From positions 1,736,001-1,800,000 of the forward strand of contig NZ_CP187259.1 in the NCBI RefSeq assembly GCF_049676595.1: a DNA stretch of 64,000 bases. Reading direction: 5' to 3'. The notes beneath the pieces were generated by a model. That model was not told where the DNA came from. It ran no database searches and saw only the letters and a program-made list of their open reading frames with translations. Both the position numbers and the translations under genes were made by a program. Origin of the DNA: Methanocella_A sp049676595 (GTDB taxonomy: Archaea > Halobacteriota > Methanocellia > Methanocellales > Methanocellaceae). Below are positions 25,344 to 34,151 of this stretch, piece by piece. Numbering within the stretch: position 1 is the first letter of the stretch; each line of letters starts with the position of its first letter.

Positions 25344-26234
25344 TTAAGCCTTTTTAATCGGCTTCACCGGAGCTAGTACCGGCACATTTTCTCCACGTAG
25401 CATCTTCTTAATGTTCTCAGCCTTGAGCAGGCTGAGCACGTCCCTCAGGTAGTCGAGCAGCTCCGGCATCATCGAGAGCACTGCGTAGGAGATGACGACT
25501 AAAGCGATGAGCGAGCCGAGCTCTGCCAGCACGTTGTGTGCCCAGAAGAAGCTGGTAAACTCCGCGGGCTTGCCTGACCACTGCATGACGGTCTCGGGCA
25601 TGATCTGGAACCACTGGTTGCCGAACGAGGCTACGACGAACACGTCCCTGATCAGGTTTAAGATGTAGATGACCGGCACGGATACCAGGAAGGCCTTGAG
25701 CATGCGCTCTGGCTCCACCTTCATACAGAAGACCACGCCGATAAAGATCGCTATGCTCTGGATAGCCGTGCAGGCGAGGATGATCTGGACTACCTGCCCG
25801 TTGAGGTAGATCAGGTCCAGCCCCTGCCTTACTGCCGGGTAGCCCAGCGCTGTCAGCGATGCCATCGTCAGGCTGGTCGTGACTCCGATCAGCCAGTTGC
25901 TCAGCCACGGCAGGAACGCGAACGGGGCGTAAAACACGCAGCTGATCGCCACGCTGCGGGTGATTACCATGAGCGATTCACGCTGGAACTTAATCATGAT
26001 GAACGCGGCGTAAAGCGTCAGAGGCACGGATAACAGGCAGAGTACTGTATACAGGATGTTTGCTTCTTCAAAGTAGAAGTAAGGCGTCGACAGGCCCCAC
26101 CGCAGGCCGAACAGCACCCAGCCTACAGCCGCTATATAGTAGCCGTTTTTCTTTGGGATGATCGCTCCCAGTACTATGATCAGGAACGAGATCCACATTA
26201 ATACGTCGAGTGCGTCCATGCCGAAGAGTTGCAT
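25344..26234 (-). CDS. artA: Archaeosortase family transpeptidase
   Basis: 296 residues with about eight membrane helices. The three catalytic-type residues of exosortases and archaeosortases are visible: Cys155 (LACTAIQS), Arg196 (LNLIRDVF) and His233 (FWAHNVLAE). Spacing of 41 and 37 residues is close to that of ArtA. The enzyme cleaves C-terminal sorting signals of secreted proteins in the membrane and is thought to attach them to lipid. The subfamily is inferred, so the symbol is tentative. It converges with the propeller/HTH gene, with only 4 bp between the stops. A possible substrate is encoded at 29250. Confidence 0.8.
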   Translation of the reverse strand: MQLFGMDALDVLMWISFLIIVLGAIIPKKNGYYIAAVGWVLFGLRWGLSTPYFYFEEANILYTVLCLLSVPLTLYAAFIMIKFQRESLMVITRSVAISCVFYAPFAFLPWLSNWLIGVTTSLTMASLTALGYPAVRQGLDLIYLNGQVVQIILACTAIQSIAIFIGVVFCMKVEPERMLKAFLVSVPVIYILNLIRDVFVVASFGNQWFQIMPETVMQWSGKPAEFTSFFWAHNVLAELGSLIALVVISYAVLSMMPELLDYLRDVLSLLKAENIKKMLRGENVPVLAPVKPIKKA

Positions 26235-26289
26235 ATAACATCCACCTGTAGCTGGTAAGCATAAGGCACATGCGGATATATCCTTTTCG

Positions 26290-26928
26290 TTATTGGCGGC
26301 CCGATAGCCGGTACTGGGTGATGATGGCTTTCAGGTTCCGGGCAGCAGCCGTAACATCGGCCTGGCTGATTACTGCAGAGATAACTGCGAGCCCGTCTGC
26401 GCCTGCTGCAAGAACGTCCGGCGCGTTTGCCGCATTGATGCCGCCTATAGCCACGACCGGGATCGATACTCGCCGCTTCACTTCCCGCAGCAGGTCAAGC
26501 CCACAGACCGGCCCTGCATCGTCTTTTGAGCACGTAGTGAAGACCGGGCCGAAGCCTATATATTCGGCTCCGTCCTGCTCTGCAGTCAACGCTTCTTCCA
26601 GGGTGCCTGCAGAAACACCGATGATGAAGCCTTTCGGGGCCACTTTTCGCGCGAACTTCAAAGGCATGTCGCCCTGGCCGATGTGGACGCCGTCTGCCTG
26701 GCATTGCAGGGCGACGTCAAGCCGGTCGTTGACTATGAACATGACGCCGGCCTTTTTACAGTCTTCCCTCATCTCCATAGCACAGCGCAGGAGATAGTCA
26801 CAGTCACACTTTTTATCCCTCAGCTGGATGACGTCGGCACCTCCGGCTATTGCCTGCCGGGCCTGCTCGCAGTGAGTCAGGCCTCTGGATAATCCTTCGT
26901 CGGTCACCACGTAGAGATCGTACTGCAT
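26290..26928 (-). CDS. thiE: Thiamine-phosphate synthase
   Basis: 212 residues, full ThiE length. It joins hydroxymethylpyrimidine diphosphate and thiazole phosphate into thiamine phosphate. TIM-barrel motifs are visible: QLRDKKCD, FIVNDRLDVALQCQADGVHIGQGDMP, and GPVFTT, then PVVAIGGINAANAPDVLAAGADGLAVISAV. Its start overlaps the thiM stop by one base, so the two are one operon. Confidence 0.95.
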   Translation of the reverse strand: MQYDLYVVTDEGLSRGLTHCEQARQAIAGGADVIQLRDKKCDCDYLLRCAMEMREDCKKAGVMFIVNDRLDVALQCQADGVHIGQGDMPLKFARKVAPKGFIIGVSAGTLEEALTAEQDGAEYIGFGPVFTTCSKDDAGPVCGLDLLREVKRRVSIPVVAIGGINAANAPDVLAAGADGLAVISAVISQADVTAAARNLKAIITQYRLSGRQ

Positions 26929-27728
26929 CAGGCAAACCTAACCTTTATGCCTCTGCTGACTTCGTCGGCGGTCAGCCTGTAAGTCTCATCCAGCAGCGCT
27001 ATCTTGAAAGATGCCGGTCCTTCGCAGCGTTTTGCAGCTTTCTCTCCGGCGACGCCGAAAGCGGCCAGCGCTGCAGCGGTCGAGGCTACGTGGTCCTTCG
27101 AGGCGGCGGCGAACGCTCCGGAGATGGACGACGCCATGCAGCCGGTGCCTGAAAGCTTACCCATCATCTCGTGGCCGTTATCCACAAAGATCACGCGCTT
27201 GCCGTCGGTGACGATGTCCGTGGCGCCGCTGACCGCCACGACGATGCCGAGCTTCTCGGCCAGGCCTCTGGCGATCTCTGCCGGGTCGCCGCTGACTCCT
27301 GCGGAGTCGACGCCCCTTACTTTGCCTTCGGCGCCGGCCAGGGTGGCGATCTCGCCTGCATTGCCTTTGAGCACGGAGATGTGCAGCTTGTGAAGCAGCA
27401 GCTTGGCGGTCTCGGTTCGGAGCCTGGTTGCACCGGCGCCGACCGGGTCGAGGATGATGGGCACGTCCAGGTCATTAGCCCTGTGGCCGGCTGCCATCAT
27501 CGAGTCCACCTGCTTGTGGTCCAGAGTGCCGATGTTCAGCACGAGGGCGCCTGCCATCGCTACCATCTCGGCCACCTCGTCGTGGGCGTGAGCCATTACC
27601 GGCGCTGCCCCAATACATAACGTTACGTTAGCGCAGTCGTTGACGGTAACGTAGTTCGTGATGTGGTGCACGAGCGGTCGCTTTGCCCTGACGTCGGTCA
27701 GGATGCCGGAAAGGCTTCTCGCATCCAT
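26928..27728 (-). CDS. thiM: Hydroxyethylthiazole kinase
   Basis: 266 residues. ThiM phosphorylates the thiazole alcohol, salvaging it for ThiE. Family motifs visible are HHITNYVTVNDCAN near the N-terminus, PVGAGATRLR, and the GTGCMASS anion hole near residue 195. A strong AAGGAG lies before ATG 27728. I found no TPP riboswitch in the 87 bp upstream. Confidence 0.95.
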   Translation of the reverse strand: MDARSLSGILTDVRAKRPLVHHITNYVTVNDCANVTLCIGAAPVMAHAHDEVAEMVAMAGALVLNIGTLDHKQVDSMMAAGHRANDLDVPIILDPVGAGATRLRTETAKLLLHKLHISVLKGNAGEIATLAGAEGKVRGVDSAGVSGDPAEIARGLAEKLGIVVAVSGATDIVTDGKRVIFVDNGHEMMGKLSGTGCMASSISGAFAAASKDHVASTAAALAAFGVAGEKAAKRCEGPASFKIALLDETYRLTADEVSRGIKVRFA

Positions 27729-27815
27729 GAAAAATACTCCTTGTATTCTGTGGATAGCGGCTGAAAATAAATAGGTTTTCTACAAGGGCTTAAACTGAAA
27801 AGGCTATTGACCTGG

Positions 27816-29165
27816 CTAGTATGTAAGAACGACGCGTAAGTCGCTGACATTAGTCCCCGTGGGGCCGGTGAAGAGAAGATCGCCTAGCGCCTTGAAGAAA
27901 TCGTAGGAAGCGTTGGTGTCGAGGGCTTTCTGGATCGATAGCCCAAGCGAGGCAGCCCGGGGGAGCGTAGTCTCGTCCGCAATGGCACCGCAGGCATCAG
28001 TTGCGCCGTCGATGCCGTCAGTATCAGTCGAAATGATCGTCATCCCCGGCCGGTAGTCGCGCAGTACTCCTAATACAAACTCCTGGTTGCGCCCTCCCTT
28101 GCCAGGCCCCCGGACCGTGACAGTAGTTTCCCCGCCGGAAATGATCGCGGCAGGCGCAGGTACCGGATTGCCTGTGGACAGGCATTCTTTGGCGATGCCG
28201 GCATGGACCAGTCCTACTTCCCTGCTCTCGCCCTTGAGGTGCGACCCGAGGATGAGCGGCGTGTACCCCAGCCTTTGCGCCTCCGCTGCTGCGGCTTTCA
28301 GCGCTACCATATTGCCTGCGATGACTACGTTGTACACTCTCTCGAAAACCGGATCGCCCGCCTTGAGAGTTTCGGGTACATCGCCCCGCAGCCCTGCTTC
28401 GAGGTGCCGGAGGATGTCGGGCGGAGCCTGATCTACGAGCTTATACTTTTCAAGGATTCCCAGTGCGTCAGCGTAGGTTGTATTGTCAGGCGCCGTCGGC
28501 CCGGACGCGATCGACCCGGGATCGTCCCCGACAACGTCCGATACGATCAGGCTGAGCACAGTAGCGCCGTTCACGTACCGGAGGAACTGCCCACCCTTAA
28601 TACATGAACAGTGCTTGCGGACGCAGTTGATCTCGGCTATCGTCGCCCCGCTCTTGAGGAGCCGGTCCGTCAGCCTGACTTTATCCTCCAGGGATACTCC
28701 GGGGGTCGGACAGGGAAGCAATGCAGAGCCACCGCCGGAAATGAGAAAAATGACCAGATCGTCCTTTCCGGCCTTGCCAAGCATGTCGAGCATCTCGGTG
28801 ACTCCGCGCAGGCCATCCTCTGTCGGGAGCGGGTGCCCGGCCTGGTTGACTTTAATCTTCCTCGCGGTCGATCTGGTGCCGTATCTGTCGTTGACCACTC
28901 CGCCGCTGACGCGGTCTCCCAGAAGCCTCTCGAGCTCTGCCGCCATCGTGGCTGCCGCTTTGCCTCCGCCAGCGACATAGATGTGCCGGTAGGCCTGCAA
29001 ATCGTATGCTTTACCCTGCACTGTAAGCGTGTTTCCATCCAGCCTTACGGCATTTCTCACGACGTTTTCCGGCAGTACGGCCGAAATGCCGGCCCTGGCA
29101 ATAGCGATAGCATGAGCTCTGCGATCGTTCCCCCGGATGAGGCTGTCAGCACCCTGTATCTCCAT
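27816..29165 (-). CDS. Glycerate 2-kinase (MOFRL family)
   Basis: About 449 residues. Motifs of the glycerate kinase type II/MOFRL family are present: VAGGGKAAATMA, FLISGGGSALLPCP, SGGETTVTVRG, GKGGRNQE and TDGIDGATDACGA. In archaea this enzyme makes 2-phosphoglycerate from glycerate. ATG 29165 and GTG 29168 are both possible. A TATA-like TTTATATCC (minus strand, 29189-29198) predicts a transcript start at the start codon, so the message may be leaderless. Confidence 0.9.
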   Translation of the reverse strand: MEIQGADSLIRGNDRRAHAIAIARAGISAVLPENVVRNAVRLDGNTLTVQGKAYDLQAYRHIYVAGGGKAAATMAAELERLLGDRVSGGVVNDRYGTRSTARKIKVNQAGHPLPTEDGLRGVTEMLDMLGKAGKDDLVIFLISGGGSALLPCPTPGVSLEDKVRLTDRLLKSGATIAEINCVRKHCSCIKGGQFLRYVNGATVLSLIVSDVVGDDPGSIASGPTAPDNTTYADALGILEKYKLVDQAPPDILRHLEAGLRGDVPETLKAGDPVFERVYNVVIAGNMVALKAAAAEAQRLGYTPLILGSHLKGESREVGLVHAGIAKECLSTGNPVPAPAAIISGGETTVTVRGPGKGGRNQEFVLGVLRDYRPGMTIISTDTDGIDGATDACGAIADETTLPRAASLGLSIQKALDTNASYDFFKALGDLLFTGPTGTNVSDLRVVLTY

Positions 29166-29249
29166 CACAGGTATATTATACGGCAGCGGATATAAATTTC
29201 ACTGACTCGAGAGATAAGACTAAATATCAAATTATTGTAAATTAGTAGT

Positions 29250-30548
29250 ATGCGGCGTATTTTCATTCTCCTTATCATCCTGCTCCTCGGATCTCTGCCG
29301 TGCCTCAGCACGGCCGAAAAGAACGCCGTGCTGGTCATTGTCGACGGCATGGGTGCCTCCTACGTATATCCTGAGCTCTCTCCGAGGTGCGGGGATGGCA
29401 CGCCGCTGGAGGGCGTGAAGCTTGCTGTTCTTGACAGAGCCAGCGCCCGGTATACCCTTAAAGCACCTGTGCCGAAAACCGAGTATGGCCATGCAGTGCT
29501 GGCTACGGGCTATTCCGGGGCCGAAGACGAAACCCTGACCTTCTACGAAGCGACGATCTTCGACTCGCTGCGGGGACAGGGATACCTTTGTATCGGGGTG
29601 ATGGAGACCGGCGACACCGCCTACCTGCTGGGAGAACTGGATGCAGTCGTCCGAGATGGCAATAACTCGGTTTCAGCACCCAGTTTTAAGTTGATCATGA
29701 ACGACGACCAGGTACCCGCCGGAGTTCGGGATATCCTCGCAGAGAATCACCTCTCCGGCCCGTCTCCGGGAAAGGATAAAATCGCTGCCTATCAGCGATA
29801 CGATAACTGGTCCCTCGAGAAAGCGATCAGGCTGGTCAAGTTCCTGGAGCATTCCGGCACCGGGCAGCCCTACTTTATCACTGTCAACGTGGCGGGCACC
29901 GACTATGCCGGGCACGAAAACGGTTACGACGCTTACAATGCAGCTATTTCCGGGCTGGAGCCGGGGCTGGAAGAGCTAATCGACGTATGTAGCGAGTCCG
30001 GCACTGTCGTACTGATCACCGCTGATCATGGCATGAGTTTTAAATCCGCTTCTTCAAGGGGCGCTCATTCGTCTGCGGACGCTGCAGTAAGGAGTGAAAG
30101 CGTGCTGATACCGTTGTTGATCTTCACAGATGAGCCGGCTCGGGGCAGTAGTGAAATCTACGGCCAGGAGTGCGTTGCCCCGACACTTCTGTCTCTCATG
30201 GGGTGTCAGCAAGGCATGACCATGTGCGACGGCGAGGCGCTGCCCTGGAATGATCGGCCGGTGCTCCAGCTTGAGTCTATGGGGCCGGTTAATGCTACAG
30301 TATCCGGGCCGGGCTTCGTAAAAACAGCTTTCGTTAACGGGACTTTGAGGATGGGTGGGCTGGAGAAGGGGAAATACCGTATTGAGTCTGCGGGGCATAT
30401 ACGGGAGGTGTTTTTGACGCACGATACAGTTGTGCGGCTTGCCGCCTCTTCTCCAGGACAATCAGAACTGCCTGCCTTTGCCATGTTTCTGGCTGCGGGT
30501 GGCCTGGCAGCTGCGGGTATTGTCGTTGCCATGTTCAGGCAGCGGTAG
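29250..30548 (+). CDS. Secreted alkaline-phosphatase-superfamily protein with C-terminal anchor
   Basis: 432 residues. A signal peptide (1-22) precedes an alkaline phosphatase/iPGM-type fold: VLVIVDGMGASYVYP (metal Asp), a candidate nucleophile Thr in PKTEYGHAVLATGY, TVNVAGTDYAGHENGY (Asp, His), and LITADHGMSF (Asp, His). It resembles the phosphatase half of cofactor-independent phosphoglycerate mutase but is exported, so it is more likely a surface phosphatase or phosphodiesterase. The C-terminus reads LPAF, then a membrane helix, then FRQR, which looks like a sorting signal. An archaeosortase gene lies 3 kb away. Substrate unknown. Confidence 0.82.
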   Translation: MRRIFILLIILLLGSLPCLSTAEKNAVLVIVDGMGASYVYPELSPRCGDGTPLEGVKLAVLDRASARYTLKAPVPKTEYGHAVLATGYSGAEDETLTFYEATIFDSLRGQGYLCIGVMETGDTAYLLGELDAVVRDGNNSVSAPSFKLIMNDDQVPAGVRDILAENHLSGPSPGKDKIAAYQRYDNWSLEKAIRLVKFLEHSGTGQPYFITVNVAGTDYAGHENGYDAYNAAISGLEPGLEELIDVCSESGTVVLITADHGMSFKSASSRGAHSSADAAVRSESVLIPLLIFTDEPARGSSEIYGQECVAPTLLSLMGCQQGMTMCDGEALPWNDRPVLQLESMGPVNATVSGPGFVKTAFVNGTLRMGGLEKGKYRIESAGHIREVFLTHDTVVRLAASSPGQSELPAFAMFLAAGGLAAAGIVVAMFRQR

Positions 30549-30575
30549 CACCGTTCGGCCTTCTGGCAACGGTGA

Positions 30576-31406
30576 TCAGCGGTCAGCAGTGGTTGCTGCG
30601 GCATGCCTGATGATAGCTGTCTCGATCTCTCCCCGGAGGATGTCGGCAGCTTCCTTTACCGTCGCCCTCTCCACGATGATGGCCCTGAGGGCAGCCGTCA
30701 TCAGGTCAGGCCGCCTGTGCTGGAAGATGTTCCGCCCGAGAGATATTCCGATGCAGCCTGCTGTCATGGCGTCCTCGACCATCTGTAGTACATCCATATC
30801 GCTGTCGCACCGGGGGCCTCCGGCTATTACCACCGGCACCGGGCAGGCCGCAGTGACCAGGCTCATGGATCGGATGTCTCCGGTATACGGGCACTTCACC
30901 AGGTCGGCACCGAGCTCGCCACCGATCCTCGCGGCGTGGGCGACCTCGATAGGAGAGCCTGTAACGCCCTTGCCTCTCGGGTAGGTCATGGCCAGCAGGG
31001 GCATACCCTTCTCATCGCAGAGATCTGCGATCTCTCCGAGGTCGCCCAGCATGTCGTGCTCCGAAGCACACCCGCCCACATTTACGTGAACGGACACTGC
31101 GTCGGCACCGAGGCGGATCGCGTTGTCCACGCAGGAAACGAGCACTTTCTTGTTCTTGTCCTCTGCGTACCTGGTGCCGCCTGAAATGTGCATGATGGTG
31201 CCGCATTTAGGCGGCGTGCTGAGCGACTTAATGAGCCCTTTATGCAGTAGTACTGCACTGGCACCGCCATTCTCGACCAGAGCGATCGTCCTGTTCATGT
31301 CTACCAGGCCTTCGATGGCTCCTTCGCTCACGCCATGGTCCATCGGTACGATGACCGCTTTGCCTGATTCCAGTATTCTATTCATCCTGATTGTCTTGCC
31401 ATCCAT
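30576..31406 (-). CDS. aroA': 2-amino-3,7-dideoxy-D-threo-hept-6-ulosonate synthase
   Basis: About 276 residues. In methanogens this class I aldolase-like enzyme makes the precursor that feeds dehydroquinate synthase II, the archaeal route to aromatic amino acids. IVPMDHGVSEG, AVLLHKGLI, GADAVSVHVNVG, LVKCPYTGDI (Schiff-base Lys region) and GISLGRNIFQH match the family closely. ATG 31406 fits a GGGTG ribosome site six bases upstream; GTG 31415 is the alternative. A fructose-bisphosphate aldolase of the same fold is the main other possibility. Confidence 0.88.
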   Translation of the reverse strand: MDGKTIRMNRILESGKAVIVPMDHGVSEGAIEGLVDMNRTIALVENGGASAVLLHKGLIKSLSTPPKCGTIMHISGGTRYAEDKNKKVLVSCVDNAIRLGADAVSVHVNVGGCASEHDMLGDLGEIADLCDEKGMPLLAMTYPRGKGVTGSPIEVAHAARIGGELGADLVKCPYTGDIRSMSLVTAACPVPVVIAGGPRCDSDMDVLQMVEDAMTAGCIGISLGRNIFQHRRPDLMTAALRAIIVERATVKEAADILRGEIETAIIRHAAATTADR

Positions 31407-31692
31407 GTGAAACACCCTTGTTCACGACATGGCCGGCGCTGACTATCACAAAACACGCAAACGATGCTTGCTTGGCGAGAGTTAGCGCAGGCAGCATCGT
31501 TAGTTAAACCAGAAGCCAAAGCTAAAGCTAAGCTCAAACTGAACAGCATTGTTGAGCCGATAGCTTATGGCCTCCATCATCATTGAAAGTTAGAAGGTTT
31601 TAGAATATATTAAAGATTGTGCCGCTCTTGTACATACATGCACGTAGTTGTACTATCATCTGAAAAAAGTGTCTAAGTGTATAGATCAAATA

Positions 31693-31885
31693 CGAACGCT
31701 GCGCTGTGCCAGAAACACAGATTACGACAGATACCACAGATTGCACAGATACGACAATATAAGAAAGAAGAGAACTACCTTTCTCCTTTTTATCCAGTTG
31801 CCATCTGTGAAATCCGTGTAATCCGTCGTAATCTGTGATCCTGTATACAAGGGACTGCTTCCAGTCGGTCACAGCGCAGCGATCG
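31693..31885. repeat. Inverted repeat with 9-mer CAGATTNNN units, copy 4
   Basis: It starts CGAACGCTGCGCTGTGCC and ends ACAGCGCAGCGATCG. The terminal hexamers (CGAACG and CGATCG) do not pair fully, and about 20 bases (GTATACAAGGGACTGC and neighbours) interrupt the right arm, so this copy is decaying. Inside are ACAGATTAC and CACAGATT units. It fills the middle of the 500-bp gap between the ADH synthase and hisE genes; the rest (31416-31690) shows no gene. Confidence 0.8.
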
Positions 31886-31909
31886 TCTTGCCTGGTCGCC
31901 GATCTTACC

Positions 31910-32197
31910 CTACTTTCTGCGTCGCTCGAACTCTCCCTTGATCTTCTCGAAGGGAATGTCCTTAGCTGCTAGCAGGACCATGGCGTGGAAGAACAGGTCG
32001 GCGCACTCGCCGATGATCTCCTTTTCTCCACCGTTCTTGGCAGCGATAATCAGCTCGGTGGATTCCTCACCTATCTTCTCCAGCACCTTGTCGATACCCT
32101 TGCGGTGATTGTATAAAGAGGTTGTATAAGACCCTTCCTGGGGGTTTACCTTACGATCCGCTATGACCGCGTATACTTCGTCCAGCACGTCTGCCAT
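31910..32197 (-). CDS. hisE: Phosphoribosyl-ATP pyrophosphohydrolase
   Basis: 95 residues, full HisE length. It removes pyrophosphate from phosphoribosyl-ATP in the second step of histidine synthesis. The MazG-type metal motif is visible (KIGEESTELIIAAKNG and ECADLFFHAM). It starts three bases after the stop of the CBS gene, so the two are one operon. No other his gene is in the window. Confidence 0.94.
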   Translation of the reverse strand: MADVLDEVYAVIADRKVNPQEGSYTTSLYNHRKGIDKVLEKIGEESTELIIAAKNGGEKEIIGECADLFFHAMVLLAAKDIPFEKIKGEFERRRK

Positions 32198-32200
32198 CTT

Positions 32201-33034
32201 TTACTCGCTCTCCGCGCTCTTGCGCTCTATCTCTTCGAGGCTTTTGCGGTCTCTCATCATCAGCCTTTCGGTGATCTCGATCAGCGGGTGCTTTTCGAAG
32301 TCCATGACGACGATGTCATCCACCGTACGTAAGCCCGATTCCCGGGCGGTCTTCTCCATGCCCAGCTTGATATCCTTGGGGATTTCCAGGATATATGCGT
32401 CGATCTTTTCGATGCCCAGGCGCTTGGCTGCGACGACTCTGTGGTGGCCGTCTGCCAGCATCCACCTGTCAGGCTTGTGAATCACAATGATGGGCTCTGC
32501 CAGGCCCTTTCTCAGCTCGTAGATGCGGCCTTCGAGCTCGTCTGCGAAAATTTTGGACTGGGTGGGCACAAGCTCCGTAATGTTCACGTCGCCTCTCGTG
32601 ACTGTTATTTCGATGTTATGTACCGTCTCGAGGGTCTTTTTGAGCTTCCAGACCTTCTGCGGGTCGGCCCTCTCGATCTGCGACCTGATGACGTCGGAGT
32701 TGGTGATGATGCCAACTAGCCTGCCTGTATCGTCCACGACTGGCAGCTTACTGACTCCCAGCCTGAAAATGACTCTGGCTACCTCGTTGATCTCCATCTG
32801 CGGGTGAGCCACGATGATATTCCGGCTCATGACCGATTTCACCTGCTCGTCAGACTCGCACAAAAGCATGTCCAGCGAAGAGATGTAGCCTTCGACTTTA
32901 CCGTCGCTGGTCACGGGAAAACCGTCGTGGCCTGTCTGCCGGGTGAGTTTGATTACATCCATCACAGTATCTTCCGGAGATACAGTGATCACCTTGCCAG
33001 TCATGTAATCGCCGACTCGGAGCTTATCCTTCAT
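32201..33034 (-). CDS. CBS-pair protein with ParB/Srx-like domain
   Basis: 277 residues. Two CBS domains (about 5-57 and 65-120, VGDYMTGKVITVSPEDTVMD and SKLPVVDDTGRLVGIITNSDVI) bind adenine nucleotides in most families. A ParB/sulfiredoxin-type domain follows (about 145-235) with the motif LADGHHRVVAAKRLG. The same domain is found in archaeal free serine kinases (SerK) and in DNA-partition proteins. An AMP/ATP-sensing amino acid kinase is therefore one possibility; I would not settle on it without comparison. It lies in an operon with hisE. A near-palindrome (TATCTTATATGAGATA, 33053-33068) sits just upstream. Confidence 0.8.
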   Translation of the reverse strand: MKDKLRVGDYMTGKVITVSPEDTVMDVIKLTRQTGHDGFPVTSDGKVEGYISSLDMLLCESDEQVKSVMSRNIIVAHPQMEINEVARVIFRLGVSKLPVVDDTGRLVGIITNSDVIRSQIERADPQKVWKLKKTLETVHNIEITVTRGDVNITELVPTQSKIFADELEGRIYELRKGLAEPIIVIHKPDRWMLADGHHRVVAAKRLGIEKIDAYILEIPKDIKLGMEKTARESGLRTVDDIVVMDFEKHPLIEITERLMMRDRKSLEEIERKSAESE

Positions 33035-33243
33035 GAATAACCAGTACCATATTGTATCTTATATGAGATAATCTTATTGACCGGAGAACGCGGCAGGGAA
33101 GAGCCCGAGGCTGGAAATATCTATCGGCTGGCAAGCGCTGGCAAGATGCCGTCCTTATCCCGGGTCCGCTTTCTTCGTCACTCTGTGCCATCAGGCACCG
33201 TAAATGCTATTAGCCTGCCGTAGTATCTTGTGTATGATAGAGA

Positions 33244-33507
33244 ATGGACACGAAGAAGATATTAGAGCTGCGGGGCATGGCTGCCCGCATGGAAGCTGCC
33301 ACTCACATCGGCAAGAACGGAGTGACCCCGTCCCTCATAGAAGAGCTCAGCCGGCAGCTGAAAGATAACAAGCTGGTCAAAGTCAAGGTCCTCAAGAGCG
33401 CCTTCGAAGAGATGCCCAAAGATGAAATCGCAAAGCTTCTGGCCGAAAAGACCGGGTCTGAGCTGATCGAGGTCAAGGGCAATACGATAGTGCTGTTCAA
33501 GCGCTAA
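33244..33507 (+). CDS. CRM-domain RNA-binding protein (YhbY-like)
   Basis: 87 residues covering one CRM/YhbY domain (LRGMAARMEAATHIGKNG, then LVKVKVLKS, then GNTIVLFKR). The family binds ribosome precursors or RNA. ATG 33244. Monocistronic and facing the cyclase gene. Confidence 0.88.
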   Translation: MDTKKILELRGMAARMEAATHIGKNGVTPSLIEELSRQLKDNKLVKVKVLKSAFEEMPKDEIAKLLAEKTGSELIEVKGNTIVLFKR

Positions 33508-33527
33508 TAAAATATTTAATAACTTTT

Positions 33528-34151
33528 TTACTCTTTAACCAGTATAGCCCTGGCCGGCGAGCCGTCGCCATCCTTGATCTTTAGAGGCAGGCAAGCGAAG
33601 GTATACTTTCCGGGCTCGATTCCGGTGAGATCCACGCCTTCTATCACAGTGACGCCTGCGCCCAGCAATTTTTTGTGCACCGCTTCGGCGCCTTTGAAGC
33701 TGCCGATGGACAGGTAATCGATAGCGATCGTCTTGATGCCGTTCTGCACAACCCAGTCTGCCCCGCTCTCGTTCAGGTAAGCAAAGTCGCTGCGGAACCC
33801 GGTGTACTGCCAGAGCTGAGAATTTCTGGTCTTGAACAGCAGCATCTTCTCTCCGTGGCTCGCTTTTTCCAGGTCCCCTGCCGATATTTCGTTCTCGACA
33901 CCGGTCAGATCGAGCACCTCTGCCTTGCCGTACAGGTGATCCAGCGGTATCTTATCGATCGGAAGCCCGTTTTCTATGAAATGCAGCGGTGGATCGACAT
34001 GGGTTCCCGTGTGGGAGCCCATGCATAAAAAGGAGACGTTGGCAGCGTCTTTGGGCATGTTCAGGATCCGCTTGATGTCCGGGGCAGGATCCCCCGGAAA
34101 GAAGGGCATGCCGTTGTGCAGGCTGACGGATATGTCGAAGATCTTCATCAT
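33528..34151 (-). CDS. Cyclase/kynurenine-formamidase-like metal hydrolase
   Basis: 207 residues. The metal-binding motif HTGTHVDPPLHF is clear (about 46-57), as in the cyclase family (COG1878), which includes arylformamidases. The true substrate is unknown; methanogens often carry it without a tryptophan breakdown pathway. Its start overlaps the end of the PfkB kinase gene by 4 bp, so the two are co-translated, hinting at a shared pathway. Confidence 0.88.
   Translation of the reverse strand: MMKIFDISVSLHNGMPFFPGDPAPDIKRILNMPKDAANVSFLCMGSHTGTHVDPPLHFIENGLPIDKIPLDHLYGKAEVLDLTGVENEISAGDLEKASHGEKMLLFKTRNSQLWQYTGFRSDFAYLNESGADWVVQNGIKTIAIDYLSIGSFKGAEAVHKKLLGAGVTVIEGVDLTGIEPGKYTFACLPLKIKDGDGSPARAILVKE

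Noticed and set aside
27729..27815. TPP riboswitch before thiM-thiE
   Set aside because: No CTGAGA-type core or pairing pattern of a TPP element was found in the short leader.
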